Notes: generated from the sequence alone by a model not told the origin. Counted from the stretch's first letter, positions 28,138 to 37,036 are shown. The stretch is 64,000 nucleotides of DNA from CAZSXU01 sp964610505 (GCA_964610505.1 CAZSXU010000004.1:95063-159062); one strand, 5' to 3'. Program-made: numbers and translations.

Positions 28138-29196
28138 CTAGGATTCATCCGCTGCAATCGTGTCGTAGTAATTGGTGACCTTAATCTCCCCGGATATGAT
28201 CTTTGCTTTGAGCTCCTCGACCGTCGTGAGCATTTCCGGCGTGATGAGATCGCGGTTGTGCTCGTCCAGCGCATATCCGACGCCGTCGTCGGCGAGGCCG
28301 AACTCGCGGAGTCCCGCCTCAAACCGCCCGTGCACCACGTCTTCGATTGTGCGGTAGACGGCGACGTCCACTTCCTTGACCATACTCGTCAGCACGTGGC
28401 CCGGAGCCGTGTAGTTCTGGTTGGCGTCCACCCCGATGGCGTAGAGTCCGCGCTCGGCAGCGGCATCGATGACGCCGTTTCCGGAGGAACCGGCCGCGTG
28501 GAAAACCACCTCCGCGCCCCGGTCGAATTGCGAAAGGGCAACACTCTTCCCGCGAACGGGATCGTGGAACGCGCCGGGATGAGAACCCACGTAGGCGATC
28601 AGTACGTCCGCATCCGGATTGACGTACTTGGCACCCTCGGTGTACCCGACCTCGAACTTGTGGATGAGAGGAATGTCCATCCCTCCCACAAAGCCGACCT
28701 TCCCGGTCCGGGTCTTCATGGATGCCAACGCCCCCACCAGGAAACTGCCCTCATGTTCCTGGAAAACGAGGGACGCCACATTGGGTTCCTCGACAATGCA
28801 GTCGATGATGGCGAAGTGGCTCTCGTGGAACTCCCGGGCCACCTCTTCCATGGCGCCCTTCATCAGGAATCCGACACCGACCACGAGATCGAACCCCTGC
28901 TCGGCGTAGTCGCGGAGGTACTTCTCGTCCTCCGCCATCTGCTCTGGCTGGCCGTAGATGGGCCGGATTCCCAGTTCCTTTGCCGCCTTCATGAGCCCGG
29001 CGTGGGCCAGGTCGTTGAAGGACTTGTCCCCCAGGCCTCCGACGGAGAGGACCACGCCAACCGTCATGCCCGTACCAGGCCCCTTGCCGCCCTCGGCCTC
29101 CCTCTTCTTTCCACAGCCGAAACCCGTGGCGACCAACGCTGCGACCGACAGAACCGACAGGATCCTCAGAAACATCCTTCGACGAGCGTGACTCAT
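28138..29196 (-). CDS. BMP-family nucleoside-binding lipoprotein
   Basis: 352 residues. Signal with lipobox ATGFGC, then a type I periplasmic binding fold of the BmpA/Med/PnrA group: VGVVLSVGGLGDKSFNDLAH, VGVGFLMKGAME, VGFVGGMDIPLIHKFEVGY, VFHAAGSSGNGVIDAA and GVDANQ. Relatives bind purine nucleosides, and the conserved Asp/Asn contacts are in place. It is the extracytoplasmic receptor of the ABC importer encoded by the three genes that follow. A stem-loop separates it from them. Confidence 0.92.
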   Translation of the reverse strand: MSHARRRMFLRILSVLSVAALVATGFGCGKKREAEGGKGPGTGMTVGVVLSVGGLGDKSFNDLAHAGLMKAAKELGIRPIYGQPEQMAEDEKYLRDYAEQGFDLVVGVGFLMKGAMEEVAREFHESHFAIIDCIVEEPNVASLVFQEHEGSFLVGALASMKTRTGKVGFVGGMDIPLIHKFEVGYTEGAKYVNPDADVLIAYVGSHPGAFHDPVRGKSVALSQFDRGAEVVFHAAGSSGNGVIDAAAERGLYAIGVDANQNYTAPGHVLTSMVKEVDVAVYRTIEDVVHGRFEAGLREFGLADDGVGYALDEHNRDLITPEMLTTVEELKAKIISGEIKVTNYYDTIAADES

Positions 29197-29391
29197 GCTG
29201 GGACTCCCCGTTCATGTGAAGTGGATTGTCTGGCTGAATTCGGACACATGAAGGAGAATAGACCGCGAAGCCGTGTGAGAAAAGCGAAAAATGGCAGGCA
29301 CGCGCGGAGTCAAGACCCCGTCAACCACGCAGTACAGGGAGCCCCCTCTCTCGGAGGACAGACTGTCGTCTGTGAAATCTGTGGCTTGCAG

Positions 29392-30762
29392 TCAGGATTC
29401 TTCGCCCTTTCGCCCTTTTGCCCTTTCGCCCTTTCGCCTTGTCTTCCACCACTCGAGTCTCTTCTTCATTTCCCGCTCGAAGCCGCGATCTACGGGGCGA
29501 TAGTAGGTCCTCTCTCCCATTTCTTCCGGAAAGGTCTGCTGATCGACGACGGCATCCTCGAAGTCGTGCGCGTGCTGATAGCCCTTCCCGTATCCCAGCC
29601 CCTTCATGAGACGGGTCGGGGCATTGCGGATGTTGAGCGGCGGAGGGAGTGACCCGTGCTCGCGGGCGTCTTTCTGCGCCTCCCGATACGCGCTATAGAT
29701 GGCGTCGCTCTTGGGAGCCAGAGCCAGGTAGACGACCGTCTGAGCCAGCGCCAGGTCCGCCTCGGGAAGGCCGTTGAAGTGAACGGCCTCTTTGGTTGCA
29801 ACGGCGAGGGGAAGAGCCTGGGGATCGGCGTTCCCGACGTCCTCGGAGGCAATGCGGATCAGGCGCCGGGCGATGATGAGCGGATCCTCTCCCCCCTCCA
29901 GCATCCGGGCCAGCCAGTAGAGGGCCGCGTCCGGATCACTGGAGCGCACGGTCTTGTGAAGGGCCGAGAGCAGGTTGTAATGGCCCTCGCCCGACTTGTC
30001 ATAGACGGGAGGTCTGCTCTGCAGCGCTTCTGCGATCACGCGGGTGTTGATCTTGAGAATCCCGCCTTCCGCGGGGACAACGGACCGGGCGGCCACCTCG
30101 AGTGCGTTGAGCGCCACCCGCGCATCCCCGTCGGCGGTGTGGGTCAGGAACTCCACCGCATCGTGGTCGACCTCAATGGGCCGGCTGCCCAGACCTCTGG
30201 ATTCGTCCGAGACCGCCCGGTCAACTACCGTCTTGAGATCCTCCACCGACAGCCGGCCGAGTGTGTAGACCCGGCATCGGGACAGTAGCGCGGCGTTGAG
30301 CTCGAAGGAGGGATTCTCCGTGGTGGCGCCGATGAGGATGACGGTTCCGCTCTCGATATGGGGCAGGAAGGCGTCCTGCTGCGCCTTGTTGAAACGATGG
30401 AGCTCATCCACGAAGAGAATGGAACGACGGCCGTAGAGCCGGTGATCCGCCTCCATGCTGCGGATGATCTTCCGAATCTCGGGGATGCCCGAGGTCACGG
30501 CACTGAAGGCCACGAAGCGGGCCTTGGTGACCCCGGCGATGATCCTGGCCAGAGTGGTCTTCCCCGTTCCCGGAGGCCCCCAGAAGACCATGGAGCTAAT
30601 CTCGTCCGACTCGATCGATGTCCGGAGCATCGATCCCGGCGCGAGGAGATGCTCCTGCCCGATGAACTCATCCAGCGTGCGAGGACGCATTCGATCGGCA
30701 AGGGGGGACGACCCCCGGCCGTCCCCCCGCTCGAACAAACTGGCCTGATCGTTGTTCGTCAT
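29392..30762 (-). CDS. rarA: Replication-associated recombination protein A (AAA+ ATPase)
   Basis: 456 residues, clamp-loader-like ATPase acting at stalled replication forks. Walker A GPPGTGKTTLARI, Walker B ILFVDELHRFNKAQQDA, sensor 1 IGATTENPSF, and the MgsA C-terminal domains (NLLSALHKTVRSSDPDAALYW, KGLGYGKGYQHAHDF). The usual family end (REMKKRLEWWK) is followed by about 15 extra residues, TRRKGERAKGRKGEES, encoded by a short tandem repeat. The start overlaps the stop of the aminotransferase gene by four bases (ATGA), so the two are co-translated. Confidence 0.95.
   Translation of the reverse strand: MTNNDQASLFERGDGRGSSPLADRMRPRTLDEFIGQEHLLAPGSMLRTSIESDEISSMVFWGPPGTGKTTLARIIAGVTKARFVAFSAVTSGIPEIRKIIRSMEADHRLYGRRSILFVDELHRFNKAQQDAFLPHIESGTVILIGATTENPSFELNAALLSRCRVYTLGRLSVEDLKTVVDRAVSDESRGLGSRPIEVDHDAVEFLTHTADGDARVALNALEVAARSVVPAEGGILKINTRVIAEALQSRPPVYDKSGEGHYNLLSALHKTVRSSDPDAALYWLARMLEGGEDPLIIARRLIRIASEDVGNADPQALPLAVATKEAVHFNGLPEADLALAQTVVYLALAPKSDAIYSAYREAQKDAREHGSLPPPLNIRNAPTRLMKGLGYGKGYQHAHDFEDAVVDQQTFPEEMGERTYYRPVDRGFEREMKKRLEWWKTRRKGERAKGRKGEES
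29401..29440. repeat. Short tandem repeat forming the 3' end of rarA
   Basis: Five units of about 8 bases (ttcgccct/ttcgcctt). On the minus strand they encode the basic tail of RarA just before its stop. Same word set as 4137-4205. Confidence 0.8.
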
Positions 30763-31931
30763 CTAACCCGCTTGTTTGCCAGAAGCTCTTTGATTCTGAC
30801 GAGCGCCTTCTCAATGTTCTCAACCGAGTTGGCGTAGGAGAAGCGGACGTACCCCTCTCCTTCCGCGCCGAAGGCCGTCCCGGACAACGCCGCCACACCG
30901 GCCTCCTCCAGAAACATGTGCTCCAGGTCTTGAGATTTGAACCCGGTCTTGCTGATATTGGGGAACGCGTAGAACGCGCCCTTCGGCATCGTGCACGTGA
31001 TGTCGTCGATCGCGTTCAGCCCATCCACGATCACCTGCCGACGCTTTCGGAACTTCTCGACCATCGCCCGGACGGAATCCTGCGGTCCCGTGACGGCCTC
31101 AACCATGGCCCGCTGCACGAAAGTCGTCGTGCACGAGTGGCAGTTTGTGAACAGCTTGGCCACCTGCTCCGCCCAATCGGGTCTCATCACCCCGTATCCC
31201 AACCGCCACCCGGTCATGGCGTAGGTTTTCGAAGCCGCGTCGAGAACGATGGTCCGATCCTTCATTCCCGGGAAGGTTGCGATGCTGGTGTGCTCTCCCT
31301 CGTAGAGAATCTCCATATAGACTTCATCGGAGAGAACAATGAGATCGTGCTTGACGGCCAGCTCCGCGATGGCTCCCAGGTCGCTCTTCGACAGGACCGA
31401 CCCCGTCGGGTTCTGCGGGGAATTGATGATGATCATGCGGGTCTTGGGCGTGATCTTGTCCTTCAGTTCGTTCACATCGAAGGAGAAGTCATTCTCCTCC
31501 CGGAGGACCAGGGGAATCGGCTTGGCGCCGACGAAGTTGATCACCGATTCGTAGATGGGGTAACCGGGATTCGGGTAAATGACCTCGTCACCCTCGTTCA
31601 CCAGAGCGAAGATGGAGAAGTAGATGATCGGCTTTCCGCCGGGGCACACCACGATGTTCTCGGGGGCGACGTCGAGACCGCGATTCTCCCCCACCTTCTT
31701 CGCCAGGGCTTCTCTCAGTTCAGGGATTCCGGCCGAGGGATTGTAGTGGTGGTACCCATCCTTCAAGGCCTCAATGCAGGCCTCGACGATGTTGGGCGCC
31801 GTGTCGAAATCCGGCTCGCCGATCTCCAGGTGGACGACGTCCTTTCCCTCTCTCTCGAGTTGTTTGGCTCTGGCCAGGACAACGAAGGCCGTCTCGGTTC
31901 CCAGCCGTTCCATTCTCTTTGCAAGATCCAT
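30759..31931 (-). CDS. PLP-dependent aminotransferase, class I/II
   Basis: 390 residues, fold type I, aspartate-aminotransferase-like. Motifs: EIGEPDFDTAPNIVEA, YNPSAGIPELREALA, NSPQNPTGSV, SDEVYMEILY, and the Schiff-base Lys in DAASKTYAMTGWRLGY, with a C-terminal Arg in VRFSYAN for the substrate carboxylate. It moves amino groups between an amino acid and 2-oxoglutarate; the preferred amino acid is unclear. Start 31931 (MDLAKRMERLG) follows gaaggag. The longer frame to 31991 adds a non-family extension. First gene of the pair with rarA. Confidence 0.93.
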   Translation of the reverse strand: MDLAKRMERLGTETAFVVLARAKQLEREGKDVVHLEIGEPDFDTAPNIVEACIEALKDGYHHYNPSAGIPELREALAKKVGENRGLDVAPENIVVCPGGKPIIYFSIFALVNEGDEVIYPNPGYPIYESVINFVGAKPIPLVLREENDFSFDVNELKDKITPKTRMIIINSPQNPTGSVLSKSDLGAIAELAVKHDLIVLSDEVYMEILYEGEHTSIATFPGMKDRTIVLDAASKTYAMTGWRLGYGVMRPDWAEQVAKLFTNCHSCTTTFVQRAMVEAVTGPQDSVRAMVEKFRKRRQVIVDGLNAIDDITCTMPKGAFYAFPNISKTGFKSQDLEHMFLEEAGVAALSGTAFGAEGEGYVRFSYANSVENIEKALVRIKELLANKRVR

Positions 31932-32270
31932 CGCCTCTGCTCCTTCGGGGATTCCCGTCCCACAACGCCGCACACCCGGTGGCGGGTGCACGCGATACCG
32001 ATACCCCCTCAGCCGGGGGTGGACAACGGATGCGGGACACCCCTGTGCCGATCCGGAATCCGGAAAACCGTATGTCTTTCTAATACTCTATCAGGCCCGG
32101 GACCCCGCGTCAACACGGAACCGAAACGCCCCCGCGGCGTGTATGGACAATTCCACGTAGAGCCCGGCGACCCTCACACGTGTCCCGGGTCCTCCCCCCG
32201 AGCGACGGCTCCGTAGGAGGCGACATTCGCGACGCCGCTCCCCGCAAAACCCCGATTCCTGAAGCAAGAC
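31932..32270. other. Intergenic region without a supported gene
   Basis: About 340 bases upstream of the aminotransferase gene and downstream of the small periplasmic protein gene. No convincing frame, hairpin or promoter was recognised. Confidence 0.4.
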
Positions 32271-32813
32271 CTACGAACGCAGGTGCTGAAACGCCCGAAG
32301 CATCGCCTCAATCTCGGGGGCGACGTTCTCCATGAACAGGAGATACTCGGCCTGCTGCTCGAGCGTCAGAACCTTGAGGAGATCGTCCTCGAGGCGTTGG
32401 GACTCCACCTCGTAGCGCTCCCGAGCGTTCCGATACGCGCCGATGGACCCCATGATGACCTTCAGATCCCCGTCCTCCAACGCTTCCCGAAGATCCTCCA
32501 GGAGAGACCGTTTCTCTTCGCGGTGCCGCTGCCGAGCCTTCTGTGCCTCGCTGAACCTCGGGAAAAAATGAACCAGCTCGTCCTCGCCGAGATTCAGCGC
32601 TTCCGAAAGCCGCCAGAGGGTCAGCATCCTCAGAGATTCGAAGAAGCCGGCCGACATGTCGGGGCCCTCTTCGACGAATTCCGGCGGAAACTCCAGCGGG
32701 CGTTCCTGGTTCCACTCGTGCTCCAAGCGCTGGGCTGGAGACGTCACCGGCATCCAGGCCAGAGCCAGCGCGACGCCGAGCGACATGAGTCCGACGTTTC
32801 GTTTTCGTACCAT
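32271..32813 (-). CDS. Small exported helical protein, Spy/CpxP-like
   Basis: 180 residues. Signal peptide MVRKRNVGLMSLGVALALAW, cleaved near SPAQ. The mature protein is charged and helical: LTLWRLSEALNLGEDELVHF, a central HREEKRSLLEDLREAL, and a closing LTLEQQAEYLLFMENVAPEI typical of Spy/CpxP-like periplasmic chaperone or metal-sensor proteins. No metal-binding cluster stands out. Start 32813 follows gaggagacgg; the upstream extension to 32939 has no such site. Probably monocistronic. Confidence 0.7.
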   Translation of the reverse strand: MVRKRNVGLMSLGVALALAWMPVTSPAQRLEHEWNQERPLEFPPEFVEEGPDMSAGFFESLRMLTLWRLSEALNLGEDELVHFFPRFSEAQKARQRHREEKRSLLEDLREALEDGDLKVIMGSIGAYRNARERYEVESQRLEDDLLKVLTLEQQAEYLLFMENVAPEIEAMLRAFQHLRS

Positions 32814-32975
32814 GGGCCGTCTCCTCGTGGCGTGAAGATCGCGAGCCTCCGAGAGAACCCGGAAGCGTCTTGATTGACGAGCGGAGCCCTGGGCGGCCAG
32901 CGCACACACTTCGTTGTGATGGACTCGCAGGACACCCACCCCGTGTCTCTCTACCCGAAGCGCGTTGGATTTGTA

Positions 32976-33078
32976 TAGAGAAGCAGAGAACCCGAGCGAA
33001 ACAGAGAGCGCAGTGCTCCCCGTACGATGCCGTTTTCCGCCATCCGCTTCTCTGTCTCTCCGCTTCTCTGTTTCTCCA
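32976..33078 (-). repeat. Copy 2 of the stop-codon-associated hairpin repeat
   Basis: Read on the minus strand: after the hairpin at 33104-33079 come tggagaaacagagaagcgg, the core ggcggaaaacggcatcgtac (about 33041-33022) with agcactgcg, then ctctgtttcgctcgggttct and gcttctctat. This matches copy 1 closely through both arms. Confidence 0.8.
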
Positions 33079-33104
33079 CCGGGAGGATACGCGCATCCTC
33101 CCGG
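33079..33104 (-). terminator. Hairpin abutting the Mth938-like gene stop codon
   Basis: 10-bp perfect stem ccgggaggat/atcctcccgg with a 6-base loop, touching the stop codon at 33105-33107. Part of repeat copy 2. No T-run. Confidence 0.65.
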
Positions 33105-33446
33105 CTAGCACGTCAAGTGCAGGGCGGCGACGACGCGCTTTCGCTCGGCCAGCAGGGCATTGAAACGAGTGCAGGCCTCCGACGTTCGCAGTACGATGAC
33201 CGAGATCCCCCGGGTTTCGAGCCCCTCGATCGTGGACGGCGGAACGTCCATCATTCCGAGACTTCCCGAACCGACCACAAGCACATCGGGACCGTAGCCC
33301 ACTACGGTCCCGAGATCTTCCATCTGCAGCCGGTGGCCTTCCTTACGCCACCAGTTGGATTCGACGCGGTCCGGAAAAACAATGACGTCCGCCTCGTACG
33401 AGGCCCCGTCCACCACCACGCGCCCGGATGCGTAGGCGTCGATCAT
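33105..33446 (-). CDS. Mth938-like domain protein
   Basis: 113 residues. Starts MIDAYASGRVVVDGASYEAD and continues through VIVFPDRVESNWWRKEGH, LVVGSGSLGMMDVPPSTIEG and a C-terminal EACTRFNALLAERKRVVAALH. This is the single-domain Mth938/DUF498 fold (relatives include NDUFAF3), of unknown biochemistry in bacteria. It lies 13 bases after the 2-oxoacid oxidoreductase genes in the same direction, so it is probably the last gene of that operon. Confidence 0.88.
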   Translation of the reverse strand: MIDAYASGRVVVDGASYEADVIVFPDRVESNWWRKEGHRLQMEDLGTVVGYGPDVLVVGSGSLGMMDVPPSTIEGLETRGISVIVLRTSEACTRFNALLAERKRVVAALHLTC

Positions 33447-33459
33447 CCCGCCCTCCGCG

Positions 33460-34887
33460 CTACGCCCCTCTTACATACTCCATCCCCTTCTCGATGGCCT
33501 GAATGTTGAGGGGAATCAGCGCTTTTCGCTTGATCACCGCCGAAAAGGCCCTCACCACGGATTCCTTGGACAGCAGCCCGGTTTTTCCGATGTACGCGCC
33601 CATCATGACCATGTTCGCCGCTCGGGAGTTGCCCAGCTCGTCCGCCAGCTGGGTGGCCGGGACGGCGACGGCCTCGATGTCCTTGCGTTTCGCTTTCCGG
33701 TCGATGAGAGAACTGTCGTAGAGGACGAGTCCGCCCTTCCGGACTTCCGGCTCGAAGCGATCCATCGAGGGGAGATTCATGGCGATAAGTACGCTGGGAT
33801 TGGAGACGATGGGCGAGCCGATGCGGGCTTCGCTGATTCCCACCTGGCAGTTGGCGGTTCCCCCACGCATCTCCGGACCGTAGGAGGGAATCCAGGTAAC
33901 GTGGTATCCCGAGATCATGCCGGCCTCGGCCAGCGCCCCTCCCAGGAGGAGAACTCCCTGTCCGCCGAACCCGGCGATCTTGAGAGACGGGTTGAGGTAC
34001 TTGGCGTCCGGTTGCATCTCGGGGATCTCTTCGTCGATTTCCGCCGGGAGATCGATCGCCGCCTGGAGGTCCGTGCTCCAGAGATCTCTCTTCGGCGAGG
34101 GCTTGGGCGGCCGCTCATCGCCGACATCCTTGTACACGCCCAACTTGAAATAGGTTTCCATCTGCTGCTCGATCCAGTCCAGAGATTTCACCGGTTCCAT
34201 CTTCCAGCCCGTGGGGCAGGGTGCCAGGATCTCCACGAGTGTGAACCCGCGGTTCTCCATCTGGTACTGGAGAGCCTTCCGGATGGCCCGCCGCGTCTTC
34301 TGGGTGAGCTTGGGTGTGCGGAGGGACGTCCGCTCGATGTAGACCGGGCCCTCGAGCGTCGACAGCAGTTCGCACACGCGGATCGGATACCCGTCGTTTT
34401 CCGCCGAGCGACCCCGCGGCGTCGTCGCCGTGCGCTGGCCGATGAGGGACGTCGGGGCCAATTGCCCGCCCGTCATTCCGTAGATGGCATTGTTGATGAA
34501 GAACACCGTGATGTTCTCGCCACGGTTGGCCGCGTGCAGGATGTTGTTGGTTCCGATCGCCGCCAGATCGCCGTCGCCCTGGTAGCTCATGACGATGCTG
34601 TGCGGGTGGACCCTCTTGATGGCCGTCCCTACCGCCGGCGCCCGTCCGTGGGCCACCTGTATGTTTCCGAAATCGAGGTAGAAATACGCGAACACACTGC
34701 ATCCGACGGGATTGACAAGAATCGTCCGGTCCTGAATTCCGAGATCGTCGGCCGCCTCGGCGATCAGCTTGTGGATGATGCCGTGACCGCACCCGGGACA
34801 GTAGTGTGTAGATATCTTATCGGGCCCGGACCGCCGGGTGAAGTGTTCGAACATGGAGTCGGGTTTCTTCAGGACTTTCGATGCCAT
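33460..34887 (-). CDS. 2-oxoacid:ferredoxin oxidoreductase, fused TPP-binding and gamma subunits
   Basis: 475 residues. The N-terminal half is the thiamine-pyrophosphate (β) subunit: HYCPGCGHGIIHKLIAEA, GDGDLAAIGTNNILHAA, NNAIYGMTGGQLAPTS. From about 290 it continues into a complete gamma domain: KIAGFGGQGVLLLGGALAEA, SYGPEMRGGTANCQV, NSRAANMVMMGAYI. Elsewhere these are usually separate proteins. With the VorB-like subunit and ferredoxin encoded upstream it would decarboxylate a 2-oxoacid, probably branched-chain 2-oxoacid or 2-oxoglutarate, to acyl-CoA and reduce ferredoxin. Start 34887 (MASKVLKK) follows gggaggt, four bases after the stop of the alpha gene. Confidence 0.93.
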   Translation of the reverse strand: MASKVLKKPDSMFEHFTRRSGPDKISTHYCPGCGHGIIHKLIAEAADDLGIQDRTILVNPVGCSVFAYFYLDFGNIQVAHGRAPAVGTAIKRVHPHSIVMSYQGDGDLAAIGTNNILHAANRGENITVFFINNAIYGMTGGQLAPTSLIGQRTATTPRGRSAENDGYPIRVCELLSTLEGPVYIERTSLRTPKLTQKTRRAIRKALQYQMENRGFTLVEILAPCPTGWKMEPVKSLDWIEQQMETYFKLGVYKDVGDERPPKPSPKRDLWSTDLQAAIDLPAEIDEEIPEMQPDAKYLNPSLKIAGFGGQGVLLLGGALAEAGMISGYHVTWIPSYGPEMRGGTANCQVGISEARIGSPIVSNPSVLIAMNLPSMDRFEPEVRKGGLVLYDSSLIDRKAKRKDIEAVAVPATQLADELGNSRAANMVMMGAYIGKTGLLSKESVVRAFSAVIKRKALIPLNIQAIEKGMEYVRGA

Positions 34888-34891
34888 ATCG

Positions 34892-35941
34892 TTAGACCTC
34901 CCTGGGCACCAGGACGTTTTCAAGAATCTCTTCGACCGTCGGGACCATGCCCCCATAGCGGCCGTAGAAGTCGACCTCCACATCGGACCCGACCGCAAGC
35001 CGGACGTCGTCCACCATCTGGCCGAAACTCATCTCGACCACGCACACGCGGTCCACCTTCTCGGAGAGGGCCTTGAGTTCCTTCTTCGGGAACGGCCAGA
35101 GAGTGATCGGGCGGAACAGACCGACCTTCATTCCCTGCTCGCGCGCCCGATCGACGGCGCTCTGGAGCACGCGGGAAACGATACCGTAGCCCACGACCAC
35201 CAGGTCCGCGTCGTCGACCTTGTAGGTCTCGTACCGGACCTCGGCCTCCTCCGCCTTCCGGTACTTGCCGATGAGCTTGCGAACGTGTTCTTCCTGCTCC
35301 TCCGGAACCATCTCAATGGAGGTAATGAGGTTGTTCCTCGTCTCCTTCGTTCCTCCCAGCGCCCAGGACTTCTCGGCGGGGGCCGGTTTGGCTTCCGGAA
35401 ACACAACGGGTTCCATCATCTGCCCGATGAAGGCGTCGGTAAGGACAACCACCGGATTGCGATACTGATCGGCCAGATCAAAGGCCAGCATGGTCAGATC
35501 GCACATTTCCTGCACGCAGTTGGGCGCCAGAACGAGCACGTGATAGTTCCCGTGTCCGCCCCCCTTGACGATCTGGTTGTAGTCGCCCTGGTCGGGAGCG
35601 ATGTTGCCGAGTCCGGGCCCCCCGCGCATCACGTCGATGATGACGCCCGGAAGCTCGGCTCCGGCCATGTAGGAGATTCCCTCGGATTTGAGACTCAAGC
35701 CCGGACCCGACGAAGCCGTCATCGACCGCGCGCCGGCACTGGCCGCGCCGAACACCATCTGGATCGACGCGATTTCCGACTCGGCCTGGATGAACGTCCC
35801 GCCGACGGCGGGCATGTACAGGGCTGCGGCATGGGCGATCTCGCTCGCGGGGGTAATCGGGTACCCGAAGTAGTACCGGCACCCCGCCAGGATGGCACCC
35901 TTGACCACGGCCTCGTTGCCTTTGATCAGCTGCCTTGCCAT
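34892..35941 (-). CDS. vorB: 2-oxoacid:ferredoxin oxidoreductase alpha subunit (VorB type)
   Basis: 349 residues. MARQLIKGNEAVVKGAILAG, then YYFGYPITPASEIAHA, QAESEIASIQMVFGAASAG, SSGPGLSLKSEGISYMAG, MRGGPGLGNIAPDQGDYNQ, and a C-terminal transketolase-like domain with FRPITLWPFP. Closest in feel to 3-methyl-2-oxobutanoate dehydrogenase subunit VorB, although 2-oxoglutarate enzymes (KorA) are close relatives, so the substrate is not proven. Start 35941 (ATG) fits the family N-terminus; the longer frame is not homologous. The upstream ferredoxin gene ends 13 bases away. Confidence 0.92.
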   Translation of the reverse strand: MARQLIKGNEAVVKGAILAGCRYYFGYPITPASEIAHAAALYMPAVGGTFIQAESEIASIQMVFGAASAGARSMTASSGPGLSLKSEGISYMAGAELPGVIIDVMRGGPGLGNIAPDQGDYNQIVKGGGHGNYHVLVLAPNCVQEMCDLTMLAFDLADQYRNPVVVLTDAFIGQMMEPVVFPEAKPAPAEKSWALGGTKETRNNLITSIEMVPEEQEEHVRKLIGKYRKAEEAEVRYETYKVDDADLVVVGYGIVSRVLQSAVDRAREQGMKVGLFRPITLWPFPKKELKALSEKVDRVCVVEMSFGQMVDDVRLAVGSDVEVDFYGRYGGMVPTVEEILENVLVPREV

Positions 35942-35954
35942 TCCTCGCATCCTC

Positions 35955-36203
35955 TCATTTGCGGACGTAGCCTTTTCGGTACACGGTGATGGCCGAGGGT
36001 TCCGGACAGGCGTAGAAGCAGGTCCCGCAGCCCGTACAGCCGCTCCCCTTGTACCGCGCCGGGTGAAATCCCTTGCGGTTGATCCCCTCGGCAACCTCGA
36101 TCACCTGCTGGGGGCAGTGGTGCACGCAGAAGTAGCAGGCTTTGCATTCCTCTGCGTCGATCTCGACATACGGTCCGTTCAACACTCCCGTCTCTTCTGC
36201 CAT
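35955..36203 (-). CDS. 2x[4Fe-4S] ferredoxin subunit of the 2-oxoacid oxidoreductase
   Basis: 82 residues with two cluster motifs, CKACYFCVHHCP and CTGCGTCFYACP. This is the delta (VorD-like) subunit that carries electrons from the TPP site to soluble ferredoxin. ATG 36203 follows aggagg by 5 bases. First gene of the four-gene run ferredoxin, alpha, fused beta-gamma and Mth938-like protein. Confidence 0.93.
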   Translation of the reverse strand: MAEETGVLNGPYVEIDAEECKACYFCVHHCPQQVIEVAEGINRKGFHPARYKGSGCTGCGTCFYACPEPSAITVYRKGYVRK

Positions 36204-36376
36204 GGCTCCTCCTGGCCCGCGTGTTTCATCAGCCGTCGGGGTCGGCGTCTGGTGAAAAGCGCGGACCCGTTCAAAACACTCGACTATATATCCGGCAGGC
36301 CCATCTGTCAATGTAACGATCGACAACGCAGCGGGCCGTCCTCGGCCCCGGATCTTCGAGTCCCCTCTCTGACACC

Positions 36377-37036
36377 TCAACCCGCGCCCGGCGTCTCGAT
36401 CCCTTCGGTCGCCAGGAGCCCCTCGACGAGCACGAACCGCCCCAGAGAAGTCACTTTCGTGGTCTTTGGAAAGCTGTTGCGAAACAACGGATTACTTGTC
36501 ATGCCCCCGGACAGGTACAGGTGCTTCGGATTCCCTGAAAAGCGGATCGCGTTCTCCACCAGCCCACGCGTGAACCGGGCCACCGCATCCGCCTCGGACA
36601 CTCCGGAACCCACCAGTTCGAAGATCTGTTCCATTCCCAGAACGCCGCAGGTCACCGGGGCCGATTTCTCGGCGGGCGTGACTCGGCTGAAATCCAACTG
36701 AAAGTAGCTCCCCAGGAGCTCCAGGGTGAAACCCGTGAGGGCCGCGCAGGAGGTCGACCAGTTCATCTCCTTAAGCCGCCGGCCCTCGAACCGGACGAAC
36801 TTGATCTCCCGGGACCCGACGTCCACCAGCACGAAATCCGGGTCGGGAATCCGCCGAAGCCCCCCCTCCGCCAACGCCACCAGCTCGTTCACCGTGCGTT
36901 TTGCCCGAGCCCGGACGTTGTGTCCGGTCGCCACCTCGACGCGGAAATCCACCTTCGACGTAGGGCCGATCCCGTACGTCCCGGTCTCCGTGTCGTACCA
37001 TTTCGCCCACGTGGTGCCGAAGTCCGCCAGTCGCAT
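36377..37036 (-). CDS. Small ASKHA ATPase of the BadF/BadG/HgdC activase family
   Basis: 219 residues. An ATP-binding fold begins MRLADFGTTWAKWYD and carries VLVDVGSREIKFVRFEG, the cluster-ligand-like SCAALTGFTLELLGSYF and a second cysteine in VTCGVLGMEQIFEL, then LYLSGGMTSNPLFRN. Activases of this family use two such cysteines per subunit to hold a bridging [4Fe-4S] cluster and use ATP to push electrons onto a partner protein. The ATG shares one base with the stop of the upstream gene (TGATG). Last of five co-directional genes of related type. Confidence 0.82.
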   Translation of the reverse strand: MRLADFGTTWAKWYDTETGTYGIGPTSKVDFRVEVATGHNVRARAKRTVNELVALAEGGLRRIPDPDFVLVDVGSREIKFVRFEGRRLKEMNWSTSCAALTGFTLELLGSYFQLDFSRVTPAEKSAPVTCGVLGMEQIFELVGSGVSEADAVARFTRGLVENAIRFSGNPKHLYLSGGMTSNPLFRNSFPKTTKVTSLGRFVLVEGLLATEGIETPGAG

